Positions 16,837-26,878 of a stretch of DNA of 64,000 nt are shown piece by piece. The stretch is taken from positions 53,825-117,824 of the forward strand of contig DHJC01000057.1 of the NCBI GenBank assembly GCA_002404155.1, given 5' to 3'. Numbering within the stretch: position 1 is the stretch's first letter; each line of letters begins with the position of its first letter. A program made the translations under genes and the position numbers. The notes under the pieces were generated by a model. That model was not told where the DNA came from, ran no database searches, and saw nothing but the letters and a program-made list of their open reading frames with translations. The DNA comes from Chloroflexi bacterium UBA4730. Lineage in GTDB: Bacteria; Chloroflexota; Limnocylindria; P2-11E.

Positions 16837-19542
16837 TTGACCCGGGTCGGTCTCGTTGTCGCTGTGATCGTCGCCATCCTCTTCAACGCCGCTCCGGCGC
16901 TCGCCGGCCCGAGCGCCAACCTCTTCGCGAGCTACCAGGTCGCGCCGCCGGCCAGCGCCGGCGCCGGCACGACGCTGCAGCTGTCGGTGACGCTGACGAA
17001 CTCCGGGACGGACACCTGGAACGCGGCTGGCGCGAATCCGGTGAACCTCAGCTACCACTGGCTCGACCAGATCGGTAAGCCGGTGGTGTGGGACGGCGCG
17101 CGCACACCCCTCGGTTCGGACATCCCAGGCGGCGGCGCGCGGCAGCTCACCGCGACCATCCCGATGCCGGCGCAGCCGGGCGGGTACCAGCTGCAGCTCG
17201 CGCTGGTGAAGGAAGGCGTCGTGTGGCTCAACCCGAGCATCTCCTACCCGATGCAGGCGACGCCGGCGTTCAACGCGACATACGGCGCGGTCTCGCTGCC
17301 GACGCTCCTCAACGGCACGACGTACACGATCACCATCCCGCTCTCGAACAGCGGCGTCGCGACGTGGAACGCGTCCGGCCCGAACCTCGTCGACCTCAGC
17401 TACCACTGGACCGACCCGGCAGGCACCGTCGTGGTGTGGGACGGGACGCGCACGCCGCTCCCGGCCGACGTCGCGCCGAGTAGCAGCACGTCGATCGCCG
17501 CGTCGATCACGACGCCGAAAACGCCCGGCGCGTACACGCTCACCGTCGACCTCGTCCGCGAAGGCGTCGCGTGGTTCGCCGCGCTCGGCGGGCTGCCGTT
17601 GAAGGTGCCGACGCAGGTCTCGCCGGCGCTCTATGCCGCAACGTACTCCGTCGCCGCGACCACCGCGGTGCTCCTCGGTGAGTCACGCACCGTCGCGGTC
17701 ACCGTGACGAACAACGGCAACGTCGCCTGGAGCGCGACCGGGGCGAACCCGGTGAATCTCGCGTATCACGTCCTCGCGGCGAACGGCAGCGTCGTGCTGT
17801 GGGACGGCGCGCGGACCGCCATCGGCGCCGACCTGCTCCCTGGCCAGTCGCGTGCGATCAACGTCGCGTACACCGCGCCGACGGCGATCGGGACGTACAC
17901 CCTCGTCATCGACACGGTCCGTGAAGGGGTCGCCTGGCTGTCCCAGATCGGATCGCCGCCCGCGCAGACGCAGCTCGCGGTGACGAGCGGCTTCAACGGC
18001 GGCTACGACCAGACAACCACCCCGGGCGTGGCCACCATCGGCGCGTCACTCCTGTTGAGCGTGCGCGTCACCAACTACGGCGCGCGCGCGTGGCCGGCCG
18101 CCGGCACGAACCCCGTGCACCTCGGCTACCACATCCTCACCAGCGGCGGCGGCGTCGTGACCTGGGATGGTCAGCGTGGCCTCCTGCCCAGCGACCTCGC
18201 GGTGGGCCAGAGCGCCGTCGTGCAGGTCGCGGTCTCGCTGCCGAGCTCGCTCGGCAGCTACCTGATCGCCTGGGACCTGGTGCAGGAAGGGGTGGCCTGG
18301 TTCAGCTCGCTCGGTGTGCCGCGCCTTCAGGAGTCCATCAGCGTCCAGCCCGGCATCACCTTCTACGGCAAAGGCTTCGGCCACGGGGTCGGGATGAGCC
18401 AGTACGGTGCGCAGGGCTGGGCCACCGGCGCCGCGGGCCCGGCGCTCACCGGCGAACAGATCGTCGCGAAGTACTACCCGGGCACGCAGCTCACCGTCGT
18501 GGACAGCACCACCAACTCGCGGGGGCCGATGCGCGTGCTGCTCTCATCGCCCTCGTCGTCGGGGTCCGCTTCGTGCGGCTCGCCGCTCATGAACACCTGG
18601 CTCGCGAACGTGCGCTCCGCGGGCGGCTTCACCGTGGTGAACGAGGCCGCCGGGAACGCCGTGGTCGGTGTCGCGGGCGCGAACGTGACCTACCAGATCG
18701 CCGCGCAGACCGGCGTGGCGAAGGTCTACGACCAGTCGGCGACCCCGCCGGCGCTCAAGTATTCGGGCCCCGGTCCGGTGACGGTCGTGCCCACCGACCC
18801 GAACCAGCCGATCACGGTGCAGGAGAAGGGTGAGTTCTTCCACGGGAAGCTGCAGTTCAAGAACGACGGCGCCAACATCCTGCGCGTCGTCAACTTCGTG
18901 AGCTACGACGATTACGTGAAGGGCGTCATCCCGAAGGAGATGCCGGCCGGCTGGCATCCTGAGGCGTACAAGGCCCAGGCCCTGGCCGCGCGGAGCTACG
19001 GATTCACGAGCGCCCAGCCAACGAGGGACTACGACGTGCGCGACGATCAGAGCGACCAGTGCTACGGCGGCGCGACCGTGGAGACGAGTGCCTCCATCGC
19101 CGCGGTCGCCGCCACCGCGGGCAAGGTGATCACGTACAACGGTGCCGCGATCCGCGCGTACTTCTCGAGCTCGAGCGGCGGGTACACCGTGGCCGTCGGC
19201 TGCTGGAACCACGGCACGACGTGCGCGCCGAGCGACCCGTGGCTCGTGGCGGTGCCCGACCCCGCCGACCTCGCGGTCCAGATCCCGACGCCGAACAAAC
19301 ACGCGAGCTGGACGGTCACGTTCACCAGCGCCGCGATCCGGAGCGCGATCCTCAGCTACAAGGGCGTCGATATCGGGACGCTGCTCTCGACCGATGTGAG
19401 CAACCAGGCACCCGGCAACGTCGGGCATGTCGTGTCCGTCAAGTTCGCGGGGACCACCGGCTCGGTCGAGGTGCCGGCGGATGTGTTCCTTCGAACGTAC
19501 CTCGGGCTCAAGTCGACGATGGTCCGGTTGCAGCCGTTCTGA
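16837..19542 (+). CDS. Secreted SpoIID/LytB-domain protein with four N-terminal Ig-like repeats
   Basis: 901-residue exported protein. The TTG at 16837 has AGGAAGGG 8 bases upstream and gives MTRVGLVVAVIVAILFNAAP, a signal peptide ending ALAG; a GTG at 16831 is too close to that site. Four Ig-like repeats span 16912-18345. Then comes GKGFGHGVGMSQYGAQGWA and the SpoIID core with VKGVIPKEMPAGWHPEAYKA and QALAARSYGF. In sporulators SpoIID is a lytic transglycosylase acting on denuded glycans; in this broader family the enzymatic activity is inferred. The order Ig-repeats then enzyme is the reverse of the protease and amidase genes. Likely a wall-remodelling enzyme. Confidence 0.92.
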   Translation: MTRVGLVVAVIVAILFNAAPALAGPSANLFASYQVAPPASAGAGTTLQLSVTLTNSGTDTWNAAGANPVNLSYHWLDQIGKPVVWDGARTPLGSDIPGGGARQLTATIPMPAQPGGYQLQLALVKEGVVWLNPSISYPMQATPAFNATYGAVSLPTLLNGTTYTITIPLSNSGVATWNASGPNLVDLSYHWTDPAGTVVVWDGTRTPLPADVAPSSSTSIAASITTPKTPGAYTLTVDLVREGVAWFAALGGLPLKVPTQVSPALYAATYSVAATTAVLLGESRTVAVTVTNNGNVAWSATGANPVNLAYHVLAANGSVVLWDGARTAIGADLLPGQSRAINVAYTAPTAIGTYTLVIDTVREGVAWLSQIGSPPAQTQLAVTSGFNGGYDQTTTPGVATIGASLLLSVRVTNYGARAWPAAGTNPVHLGYHILTSGGGVVTWDGQRGLLPSDLAVGQSAVVQVAVSLPSSLGSYLIAWDLVQEGVAWFSSLGVPRLQESISVQPGITFYGKGFGHGVGMSQYGAQGWATGAAGPALTGEQIVAKYYPGTQLTVVDSTTNSRGPMRVLLSSPSSSGSASCGSPLMNTWLANVRSAGGFTVVNEAAGNAVVGVAGANVTYQIAAQTGVAKVYDQSATPPALKYSGPGPVTVVPTDPNQPITVQEKGEFFHGKLQFKNDGANILRVVNFVSYDDYVKGVIPKEMPAGWHPEAYKAQALAARSYGFTSAQPTRDYDVRDDQSDQCYGGATVETSASIAAVAATAGKVITYNGAAIRAYFSSSSGGYTVAVGCWNHGTTCAPSDPWLVAVPDPADLAVQIPTPNKHASWTVTFTSAAIRSAILSYKGVDIGTLLSTDVSNQAPGNVGHVVSVKFAGTTGSVEVPADVFLRTYLGLKSTMVRLQPF

Positions 19543-19677
19543 GCGCGCCTAGTACTTCTGTTCGCCGGTAACGGGGGGTCCGCCTCGCACGTTCTCCGTA
19601 TACGGGGCCACCGTTGTCGGTCAGACTGTCGTTGCGCGCGTGGGGACGGTGGCGAGGAAGAAGGAGGGGACTCGCCG

Positions 19678-22600
19678 ATGCGTCGCCGTTTGCGCCTCGT
19701 GTCCCTGATCGCCCTCTTCACCCTCGGGGTCTTCCCGCACACCGCTGCGCCGGCCTCGGCCGCGCCGCGCGGCTCGGGCCATATCGTCGCCCGTGAGGTT
19801 ACCCTCCCGCAGCCGGCCCTCGGTGCGAGCACGCTCTCGATGGATGCCGGGGTGCCGGCGGGCATCGCGTCGTCGCTCTCGATCGGATCGACCGGCGGCG
19901 GCACCCTCTCGTACACCTCGCCCGCGATCGCCGCGGACCAGCTCTTCGATCGGATCGGCCTGCACTGGACCGAGCCCGCCGGCACCGGCGACGCGATCGC
20001 CATCGAGGTGCGCACGTCGGCCGACGCGGCGGCGTGGAGCGACTGGGCCACGGTCACCGACGACGACGACATGTACGACGTCGGCCGCAACGAGCACTAC
20101 GGCGCGCCGCTGCCGGTGAGCGCGGGCGCGCGCTTCGCGCAGTACCGCGCCTGGCTGCCGGGCGGTGACGCGAGCGCGCTCGCGCGCGTCGGCCTCACCT
20201 TCATGGACGTCAGCGATCTGAACGAGGGCCCGCTCGTGACGCTGCTCAACGACGTGCGCGGCGCGATCGCGGGTCTCGGGGACAGCTACGCGGCCGCCGC
20301 GCCGGTGGGCGTGTCGAAGGTCCTCACCCGTCAGGACTGGGCCGCCGACGAGTCACTGATGACGTGGACCCCGGAGTACAAGCGGGTGCAGAAGGCGATC
20401 GTGCATCACACCGCCGGTGACGACGGTGGAACGAACGTCGCCGCGACGATCCGCGCGATCTATTACTTCCACGCCATCACCCGCGGCTGGGGCGACATTG
20501 GGTACAACTACCTCGTCGACAAGTACGGCAACATCTGGACCGGCCGGGCCGGTGGCGACCACGTCATCGGTGGTCACGCCTACGGTTGGAACAACGGCTC
20601 GTTCGGCGTCGCGGCCATCGGCCTGTACACCACGACCAGCCCGACGCCGGCGATGGTCGGCGCGATCGCGAACATCATTGCGATCAAGTTCGCCCAGTTC
20701 GGCATCGCGCCGTACGGCGCCGACACGTTCACCCACCAGGAGCAGCGGACTGACGGCACGTGGGTGCCGGTCACCTCGAACCCGCCGAACATCCAGGGCC
20801 ACCGCGACTCGAACTACATCGTCGGCCAGAACGGCGGCCAGACCGAGTGCCCCGGCACCGCGCTCTGGAACCAGCTCCCGACGATCCGCTCGCTCGCCCA
20901 GAGCGCCGTGAACAATGGCTACACGAACCTGGTCGCGCTCGAGCCGAACTTGCCGAAGGCGGGCCTCCCCGGATCGGTCGTGCAGGTCCAAACGACCGTG
21001 CTCAACCGCGGCGTGACCACGATCCCCGTCGGCACCGCCGTCTCGTACAAGATCCTCCTGAAGGGCGCCCCGTACGTGAACCAGGGCGGCCAGGGCGTCA
21101 TCGCCGCGGCCATCCCCCCCGGCGCGATCGGGACCGCGACCGTGCCGTTCACCGTGCCCGTGATCGGCAACTACATCGTCCGCTGGGATCTGCAGTCCGG
21201 CGGTACCTGGTGGAACGCGCTCTATAACAACCCGTTCCGCGACATGAGCTTCCGCGCCGCCGACTGGAGCGCCGACTGGGTCAGCGACACCGTGCCGAGG
21301 ACCTGGTTCTCCGGACAGACGATCCGGGTGAGCGTCACCGTCACGAACGACGGCGGGCGCGTCTGGGCGGCGACGGGCGTGAACCCGGTCGTGCTCGGCT
21401 ACCGCTGGATCGATGACGCGACCGGCCGGGTCACCGTCGGCGCGAACTTCGCGAACCTCGCGGCCGACGTCCAGGCCGGCCAGACGGTCACGCTCGGCAT
21501 CGACGTGGCCGCGCCGATGACCGCGTCGGCGAGCTACACGATGGAGCTCGATCTCTACAAGCAGAACGAGTTCTGGTTCAAAGACAAGGGCATCCCGCCG
21601 GACCCCACCCCGACCGGCGTCGGCCCCGACTACCGCGCGACATACGCGGTCGGCGCGGTGCCGCAGCTGCAGATCGGGCAGACGGTGGCCGTGCCGGTGA
21701 CCGTCACGAACACCGGCCTCGGGGTCTTCCCGGCGGCCGGCGCGACGCCCGTCGACCTCAGCTACCACTGGTACGACCAGAGCGGGAAGCTGGTGGTGTG
21801 GGAAGGCCTGCGCACGGCGCTGCCCGCGGATCTGCGGCCCGGACAAACCGTCCCGCTCCAAGCGCAGGTGCAGTCGCCGCCGGACGGCGGCACGTACCAG
21901 CTGCGCTTCGATCTCGTCCTCGAGGGCGTCTCATGGTTCAGCGTGCGCGGCACCGCCACCGGGAATGTGACCGCGACGGTGTGTTGCGGCAAGACCTTTG
22001 GCGCGCAGTACCAGCCGCAGGTGACGACGCTCGCGGTGTCCGGCGCCGGCGCGACGGTGCCGATCGCGCTCACCAACACCGGCAACTTCATCTGGGGCGC
22101 AGCCGGCGCGACGCCGGTCCACCTCGGCTACCACTGGATCGACGGCGCGGGCACGGTCGTCGTCTGGGATGGCACGCGCTCGAGCCTCGCGGCCGACGTC
22201 GCGCCCGGCGCGAGCCAGACCGTGCAAGCGAACATCGCGTTCCCCGCCGCACCGGGCACGTACGTCCTCAAGTGGGACCTCGTGCAGGAGGGTGTCGCCT
22301 GGTTCTCGAGCAAGAACGTGCCGACGTTCGATCAACCGGTCACGGTGAGCCCGTCAACGGCCCAGAGCTACGCCGCGGCGGTCGATGCGAGCGGCATCCC
22401 GACCGCGATGGCCACGCGGATGACCACCACCGTCGCGGTGCGGGTCACGAACGCGTCGACGGTCGCGTGGGGATCGAACATCAATCTCAGCTATCACTGG
22501 CTCGATAGCGCGGGCACCGTCGTCACCTTCGACGGCCTCCGCACGAGCGTCGCGGGTCTCGGCGCGGGACAGACGACCACCGCGTTCGCACGCATCCAAG

Positions 22601-23070
22601 GACCGGTCGCCGCCGGCGCGTACACGCTCCGGTTCGACGTGGTGCAGGAAGGCGTGGCCTGGTTCTCGAGCAAGGGCGCGACGTTCCCGTCGGTCGCCGA
22701 GCGCGTCGTGGTGCCGACGTTCGGCGCGGTGTACACGGTGCCGGTCTCCGAACTCGGTCCGCGCGGCGCGACGATCACCGTGCCGGTCACGCTCACGAAC
22801 GCCGGCTCGCTCACCTGGGATCCGGCCCAGCAGTTCGACCTCGCGTACCACCTCTTCACGCCGGCGGGCGCGGTCTTCGTCTGGGACGGCTCGCGCACGC
22901 TCCTGTCCGCGCTGGTCGCACCGGGCGCGTCGGTCACGGTGAACGCGACGGTCACGCTGCCCGCGACGCCCGGGGGCTTCGCGCTGAAGTTCGATCTCGT
23001 GCAGGAGGGCGTGTCCTGGTTCAGCGGCCAGGGAGTGCCCGCGGAGAGCATTAGCCTGACCGTTCAGTGA
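19678..23070 (+). CDS. Secreted PGRP-type N-acetylmuramoyl-L-alanine amidase with Ig-like repeats
   Basis: 1130-residue exported zinc amidase, expected to cut between MurNAc and the stem peptide. GAAGGAGGGG lies before the ATG. A signal peptide (LVSLIALFTLGVF...ASA) is followed by a ~190-residue beta-rich region, then the amidase_2/PGRP domain. Zinc ligands are His243 in IVHHTAG, His375 in QGHRDSN and Cys391 in TECPGT. Six Ig-like repeats follow from about 20938 to the end; the first two lack the YHW strand and are divergent, the last four are canonical. The stop overlaps the Kelch gene start as GTGA, so the two are translationally coupled. Confidence 0.94.
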   Translation: MRRRLRLVSLIALFTLGVFPHTAAPASAAPRGSGHIVAREVTLPQPALGASTLSMDAGVPAGIASSLSIGSTGGGTLSYTSPAIAADQLFDRIGLHWTEPAGTGDAIAIEVRTSADAAAWSDWATVTDDDDMYDVGRNEHYGAPLPVSAGARFAQYRAWLPGGDASALARVGLTFMDVSDLNEGPLVTLLNDVRGAIAGLGDSYAAAAPVGVSKVLTRQDWAADESLMTWTPEYKRVQKAIVHHTAGDDGGTNVAATIRAIYYFHAITRGWGDIGYNYLVDKYGNIWTGRAGGDHVIGGHAYGWNNGSFGVAAIGLYTTTSPTPAMVGAIANIIAIKFAQFGIAPYGADTFTHQEQRTDGTWVPVTSNPPNIQGHRDSNYIVGQNGGQTECPGTALWNQLPTIRSLAQSAVNNGYTNLVALEPNLPKAGLPGSVVQVQTTVLNRGVTTIPVGTAVSYKILLKGAPYVNQGGQGVIAAAIPPGAIGTATVPFTVPVIGNYIVRWDLQSGGTWWNALYNNPFRDMSFRAADWSADWVSDTVPRTWFSGQTIRVSVTVTNDGGRVWAATGVNPVVLGYRWIDDATGRVTVGANFANLAADVQAGQTVTLGIDVAAPMTASASYTMELDLYKQNEFWFKDKGIPPDPTPTGVGPDYRATYAVGAVPQLQIGQTVAVPVTVTNTGLGVFPAAGATPVDLSYHWYDQSGKLVVWEGLRTALPADLRPGQTVPLQAQVQSPPDGGTYQLRFDLVLEGVSWFSVRGTATGNVTATVCCGKTFGAQYQPQVTTLAVSGAGATVPIALTNTGNFIWGAAGATPVHLGYHWIDGAGTVVVWDGTRSSLAADVAPGASQTVQANIAFPAAPGTYVLKWDLVQEGVAWFSSKNVPTFDQPVTVSPSTAQSYAAAVDASGIPTAMATRMTTTVAVRVTNASTVAWGSNINLSYHWLDSAGTVVTFDGLRTSVAGLGAGQTTTAFARIQGPVAAGAYTLRFDVVQEGVAWFSSKGATFPSVAERVVVPTFGAVYTVPVSELGPRGATITVPVTLTNAGSLTWDPAQQFDLAYHLFTPAGAVFVWDGSRTLLSALVAPGASVTVNATVTLPATPGGFALKFDLVQEGVSWFSGQGVPAESISLTVQ

Positions 23071-24203
23071 CCCGTCTCCGATTCCCCGTCGCGCTGCTCC
23101 TGCTTCTCGTGGGCGCCTTCATCGGACGCGCGACCGCGCCCGAGACCGCGGCCGTAACGCCGACCTGGACGATCGCGGGCTCGCTCGCCGAAGCGCGTAA
23201 CTACCCGCGGGTCACCGCACTCCCGAACGGCGAGCTCCTCGTCACCGGCGGCGTCGACCCGGCGTTCCCCGACATCGCGCGCGCGACGAACGAGCTCTTC
23301 GATCCGGTGCGCGGCACGAGCACGATCCTCCCGCCGGCCGGGCCGGGGCGGGTGAACCACACCGCGACGCTCGCCTGGGGCGATCGCGTCGTCGTCGCCG
23401 GCGGCACCGATTACTACTCCGGCGAGTGGCACGCGATGGATCGCGTCGACGTGTACCTGCCGGACGCACACGAATGGCTGCGCGCGGCGGCGATGCACCA
23501 GCCCCGCGGCGACCACGCCGCCGTGGCGCTGCGCGATGGCCGGGTCCTCGTCGCCGGCGGCGAGAACGGGAGCTTCATCTACCGGAGCGCCGAGCTCTAC
23601 GACCCCTCGACGGACACCTGGACCGCGGCCGCGCCGATGCCGCGGGTGCGCACCCAGTTCCTCATGACGCTGCTGCCCGACGGTCGCGTGCTCGCGCTCG
23701 GGGGCCTCGAGGATCGCGGGGCGCCATCACGCACGTCGGTCATCTATGACCCGCGCACCGATTCGTGGAGCGAGGGACCGCGCCTGCAGGACGACCGGGT
23801 CCTCTCCGCGCTCGCGACGCTGCCGAGCGGCGACGTGCTCGTGATCGGCGGCCAGAAGAGCGCGAGCAACACCGCCGAGCGCTACGACTGGCGCCTCCAC
23901 GAGTTCGTCTTCGCGGGCGTGCTCGTCGAGCCGCGCCTGGCCGCGGTCGCGGCGGGGCTCCCCGACGGGACCGTCGCGCTCGTGGGCGGCCTCCCCGATT
24001 CACCATCCCGCGTCGGCTTCGCGCCGACTGCGAACGCCGAGCGCTGGGACGCCCACACGAACACCTGGAGCGAGCTGCCCGGCATCGCCGCGGGGCGCGC
24101 GCTCGGTGCGCTCGTCGTGAGCGGCGGCGACGCGTACCTCGTGGGTGCGGCGCTGACCGGCGAAGGTGCCGACCCGCAGATCGAGCGGCTGCGCGTCCAG
24201 TGA
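23067..24203 (+). CDS. Exported Kelch-repeat beta-propeller protein
   Basis: 378-residue protein with an N-terminal hydrophobic segment (FPVALLLLLVGAFIGRA) acting as signal peptide or anchor. About six Kelch motifs follow, recognisable as G(K/E)-LV-GG pairs such as GELLVTGG, VVVAGGTDYY, RVLVAGGEN, RVLALGGLED and DVLVIGGQ with spaced Tyr-Asp and Trp residues (ELYDPSTDTW). The predicted fold is an extracellular propeller for binding. Coupling to the amidase gene suggests that it works with the wall enzymes, but the partner is unknown. Confidence 0.85.
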   Translation: MTRLRFPVALLLLLVGAFIGRATAPETAAVTPTWTIAGSLAEARNYPRVTALPNGELLVTGGVDPAFPDIARATNELFDPVRGTSTILPPAGPGRVNHTATLAWGDRVVVAGGTDYYSGEWHAMDRVDVYLPDAHEWLRAAAMHQPRGDHAAVALRDGRVLVAGGENGSFIYRSAELYDPSTDTWTAAAPMPRVRTQFLMTLLPDGRVLALGGLEDRGAPSRTSVIYDPRTDSWSEGPRLQDDRVLSALATLPSGDVLVIGGQKSASNTAERYDWRLHEFVFAGVLVEPRLAAVAAGLPDGTVALVGGLPDSPSRVGFAPTANAERWDAHTNTWSELPGIAAGRALGALVVSGGDAYLVGAALTGEGADPQIERLRVQ

Positions 24204-24341
24204 CCGAACGGCCCCTCGACTTCTTGTCCCAAGATCGACTGACTGTCAGAATTCCTGTCACGGCCGCGTATCACCCGCGCTCCCTGGTCGTTCATCCTTA
24301 GTGACGCTCCCGCGACGCATCCCGTAGGAGGAAGGCACTTC

Positions 24342-26129
24342 ATGCAGCGCACCCTTGTTCGCTTCGGTTTCGCCGCACTCGCGGCGCTCGGCCTCATCTT
24401 CGCCTCGTTCCCGACACCCGCCGCGGCCGTCGGGCTGATCGGCACGGTCCAAGGGCACGTCACCGACGCCGCCACCGGTCTCCCGATCGCGAATGCCTGT
24501 GTGTGGTTCGGCCCGGTGCACATCGTGCGCAGCGATCCGCTCACGAACTGCGTCTTCACCGACGGCGCGGGCTTCTATGCACATAGCTGGATCAACGGCC
24601 CGTCCACGATCCCGCTCACGTTCGAGAAGGACCCGACCTACCAGCAGAAGACGATCAACACCATCGTGAACTCCGACACCCCGGTCATCGTCGATGCCGC
24701 GCTGACCCCGACCGGCACCGCCGCGGGCTGCCAGGCCGCGACGGCCGGCACGCCGACCCGGACGCTCTACCTGCCGAACGTCACCAAGACGCTCGGCGGA
24801 CCGGCAGGCTTCCAGACGCCGTTCATCGTGCAGAACACCGGCACCAGCTCGACGAACCTCGAGGTCACCTTCTACAGGTTCAGCGACGCGAGCTGCGTGA
24901 CCCGCCGCACCGTGCCGAACCTCGCCCCAGGGGCGTCGTTCGCCGACGTACCGAACAACGACACCGATCTTCCGGACAACACCCAGTTCTCGGTGACCGT
25001 GCGGAGCTTCGGCAACACCGTCGTCTCCGTCGTGAACCAGCACAAGGGCACCATCGAGGCGGACGCGTACTCCGCGGCCGCGACCGGCGCGACCACCGTC
25101 TATCTGCCCAACGTGGTGCGCCGCTTCTACGGCTTCCACTCGCCGGCGATCATCCAGAACCTCGGCCAGGTATCGACGACCGTGACCGCGACGTACCAGA
25201 GCTTCGATGGAAGTGCGCCGACCAAGGTCTTCAGCCGCACGATCTCGCCCGGCCAGAGCAAATTCATTGAGCCGAACAGCGACGACCCGAACCTCGGCGC
25301 GCTCGGGCTCGTCGACGGCAAGCAGTACGCCGTCACGATCACCTCACCCCAGCCGGTGAGCGTCGTGCTCAACACCCACAACGACGACCCCGGCGTCGCG
25401 CTCCCGGTCTTCTACAGCGCGAACGGCATCTCGACCGGCGCCGCGACCGTGTACGGCGCGTATGCCGTGAAGAACGCGAACGGCAATCGGGTCTCCACGA
25501 TCGTCGTGCAGAACCTCAGCACCGCAGCCCTGACGCCGAGCCTCACGTTCACCCCGCTCACCTCCGGCGGCGCGACCCAGACGTTCATGGCCCCCGTAGC
25601 GGTCCCGGTCGGTGGGTCGTGGGCCTACGACCCGCGGTTCATCAACGGCGTCGCGACGACCGACCAGACCAAGCTCTGCAGCGCGGCCGCGGCGAACTGC
25701 CTCGGGAACGGCGAGTACAGCTTCACCGCGCAGGGCAACGGCGGCAGCGTCGCCGCAATGGTGAACGTCATCGGCCCTGACTCCGCGATGGGCTACACCG
25801 CGAGCCCGACCCCGGCCGCCGCGTACAACCTGCCGAACGTCCTCGCGAGCTACGGCGGCTGGACGACGCCGATCTACCTGCAGAGCACCGGCGCGACCAG
25901 CGCCACGCTCACCTGGACCCCGTTCACCGGTGGCGCTTCGACGGTCCAGAACGTTCCGCTGCTCCCTGGGGCCTCCAAGAAAGTCGACCCGAACGTGTCA
26001 GTCGTTCAGGGCAGGCAATACGCGGTGACGGTGGCCGCTTCTGGTGGCAGCCTCGCTGCGATCGTCATGGAGCTCAACATCTCAGGTGGCGACAACGCGA
26101 TGATCTACGGCGGCTTCCCGTCGCCGTAG
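24342..26129 (+). CDS. Secreted surface protein: Cna-B-like domain plus four 'YLPNV' repeats
   Basis: 595-residue exported protein of unknown function. TAGGAGGAAGG precedes the ATG. Signal peptide to about residue 30 (LIFASFPTPAAAVG). Residues 33-125 resemble a carboxypeptidase-regulatory/Cna-B domain (GHVTDAATGLPIANACVWFG, then FTDGAGFY). Four repeats of ~110 residues follow; three open with YLPNV or NLPNV, the third with VYGAYAV, and continue with (T/S)P-(I/Y)-QN-G and end in an Ala-Ile-Val-type strand. The pattern resembles repeats of adhesin-like surface proteins. A perfect hairpin terminator follows. No sorting signal or transmembrane tail is visible. Confidence 0.8.
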   Translation: MQRTLVRFGFAALAALGLIFASFPTPAAAVGLIGTVQGHVTDAATGLPIANACVWFGPVHIVRSDPLTNCVFTDGAGFYAHSWINGPSTIPLTFEKDPTYQQKTINTIVNSDTPVIVDAALTPTGTAAGCQAATAGTPTRTLYLPNVTKTLGGPAGFQTPFIVQNTGTSSTNLEVTFYRFSDASCVTRRTVPNLAPGASFADVPNNDTDLPDNTQFSVTVRSFGNTVVSVVNQHKGTIEADAYSAAATGATTVYLPNVVRRFYGFHSPAIIQNLGQVSTTVTATYQSFDGSAPTKVFSRTISPGQSKFIEPNSDDPNLGALGLVDGKQYAVTITSPQPVSVVLNTHNDDPGVALPVFYSANGISTGAATVYGAYAVKNANGNRVSTIVVQNLSTAALTPSLTFTPLTSGGATQTFMAPVAVPVGGSWAYDPRFINGVATTDQTKLCSAAAANCLGNGEYSFTAQGNGGSVAAMVNVIGPDSAMGYTASPTPAAAYNLPNVLASYGGWTTPIYLQSTGATSATLTWTPFTGGASTVQNVPLLPGASKKVDPNVSVVQGRQYAVTVAASGGSLAAIVMELNISGGDNAMIYGGFPSP

Positions 26130-26155
26130 CGATCCGGCGATCCAATGACCGAACG

Positions 26156-26189
26156 CGAAGGGCATCGGCTGCGAAGCCGATGCCCTTCG
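26156..26189 (+). terminator. 15-bp perfect hairpin, terminator-like
   Basis: CGAAGGGCATCGGCT and AGCCGATGCCCTTCG pair perfectly around a GCGA tetraloop. No U-run follows (ACGCGAACG), so termination may need a factor; the hairpin could also protect the 3' end of the surface-protein mRNA. Confidence 0.7.
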
Positions 26190-26204
26190 ACGCGAACGCA
26201 GGCA

Positions 26205-26233
26205 TTGATGTCGCTTGCGCGGTTGAATAGGCT
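26205..26233 (+). promoter_or_regulatory. Promoter of the ECF sigma gene, leaderless
   Basis: TTGATG (26205-26210) and TAGGCT (26228-26233) are separated by 17 bases. Only 6 bases separate the -10 from the GTG at 26240, so transcription probably starts at or next to the start codon. It looks like a housekeeping promoter. Confidence 0.6.
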
Positions 26234-26239
26234 GGTTCA

Positions 26240-26854
26240 GTGAGGGCCCCGAGTGCGCTCGCCTTTTCGGCCATCCGGAGCGAAGGGCGGGCCGGCGCAC
26301 CGGTCCCTGTGGCGCTCGGGATCGCATCGGACGTTCAGATCCTTGCGCTCGCGCGCGAGGATGCCCACCGAGCGGTGGAAGTCATCTACTCCGCCTACAA
26401 GATGCGCGTCTACACGTTCCTGCTCAGGTTCACCGCCGATCCGGAGCTGTCGGACGACATCGTGCAGGAGACGTTCACCAAAGCCCTCTCCGCGCTCCCG
26501 GGTCTTCCCCCTGATCAGCGGATCCTTCCTTGGCTGTACCGCGTCGCGCACAATGCCGCGGTCGACCAGCTGCGGCGCCGCCGGCGGTTTACCTGGATCC
26601 GTCTGCCGAAGATCGCGGGGACCCGACACGAGCGAGCTCGGGATGGCGACGAGCAGTCGCTCCCAGAGCGCGAGCACATCAAGAAAGTCCTCAAGACGCT
26701 GCCGCCGCAGAACGCCGCGGCGCTCCTTCTTCATGCGCTCGAGGGCTATAGCTACAAGGAGATCGCCGAGATCCAGGGCTGCAGCATGACGGCCGTGCGA
26801 AGCCGTATCGCGAGAGCGCGAGAGGCCTTCCGCGAGGAGTACGCGACAAACTAG
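26240..26854 (+). CDS. RNA polymerase ECF-family sigma factor
   Basis: 204-residue extracytoplasmic-function sigma factor. Region 2 is around residues 43-82 (RVYTFLLRFTADPELSDDIV, then QETFTKAL). Region 4 is at residues 150-200, with the helix-turn-helix YSYKEIAEIQGCSMTAVRSR. No region 3 or C-terminal extension is present. The GTG at 26240 is supported by the adjacent leaderless promoter; a later start would still keep region 2. The anti-sigma gene begins 24 bases downstream, the usual arrangement. The flanking surface-protein genes are plausible targets but no promoter motif was identified. Confidence 0.93.
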   Translation: MRAPSALAFSAIRSEGRAGAPVPVALGIASDVQILALAREDAHRAVEVIYSAYKMRVYTFLLRFTADPELSDDIVQETFTKALSALPGLPPDQRILPWLYRVAHNAAVDQLRRRRRFTWIRLPKIAGTRHERARDGDEQSLPEREHIKKVLKTLPPQNAAALLLHALEGYSYKEIAEIQGCSMTAVRSRIARAREAFREEYATN

Positions 26855-26878
26855 ACCGGCCGTTCGTCATAGGTCCAA

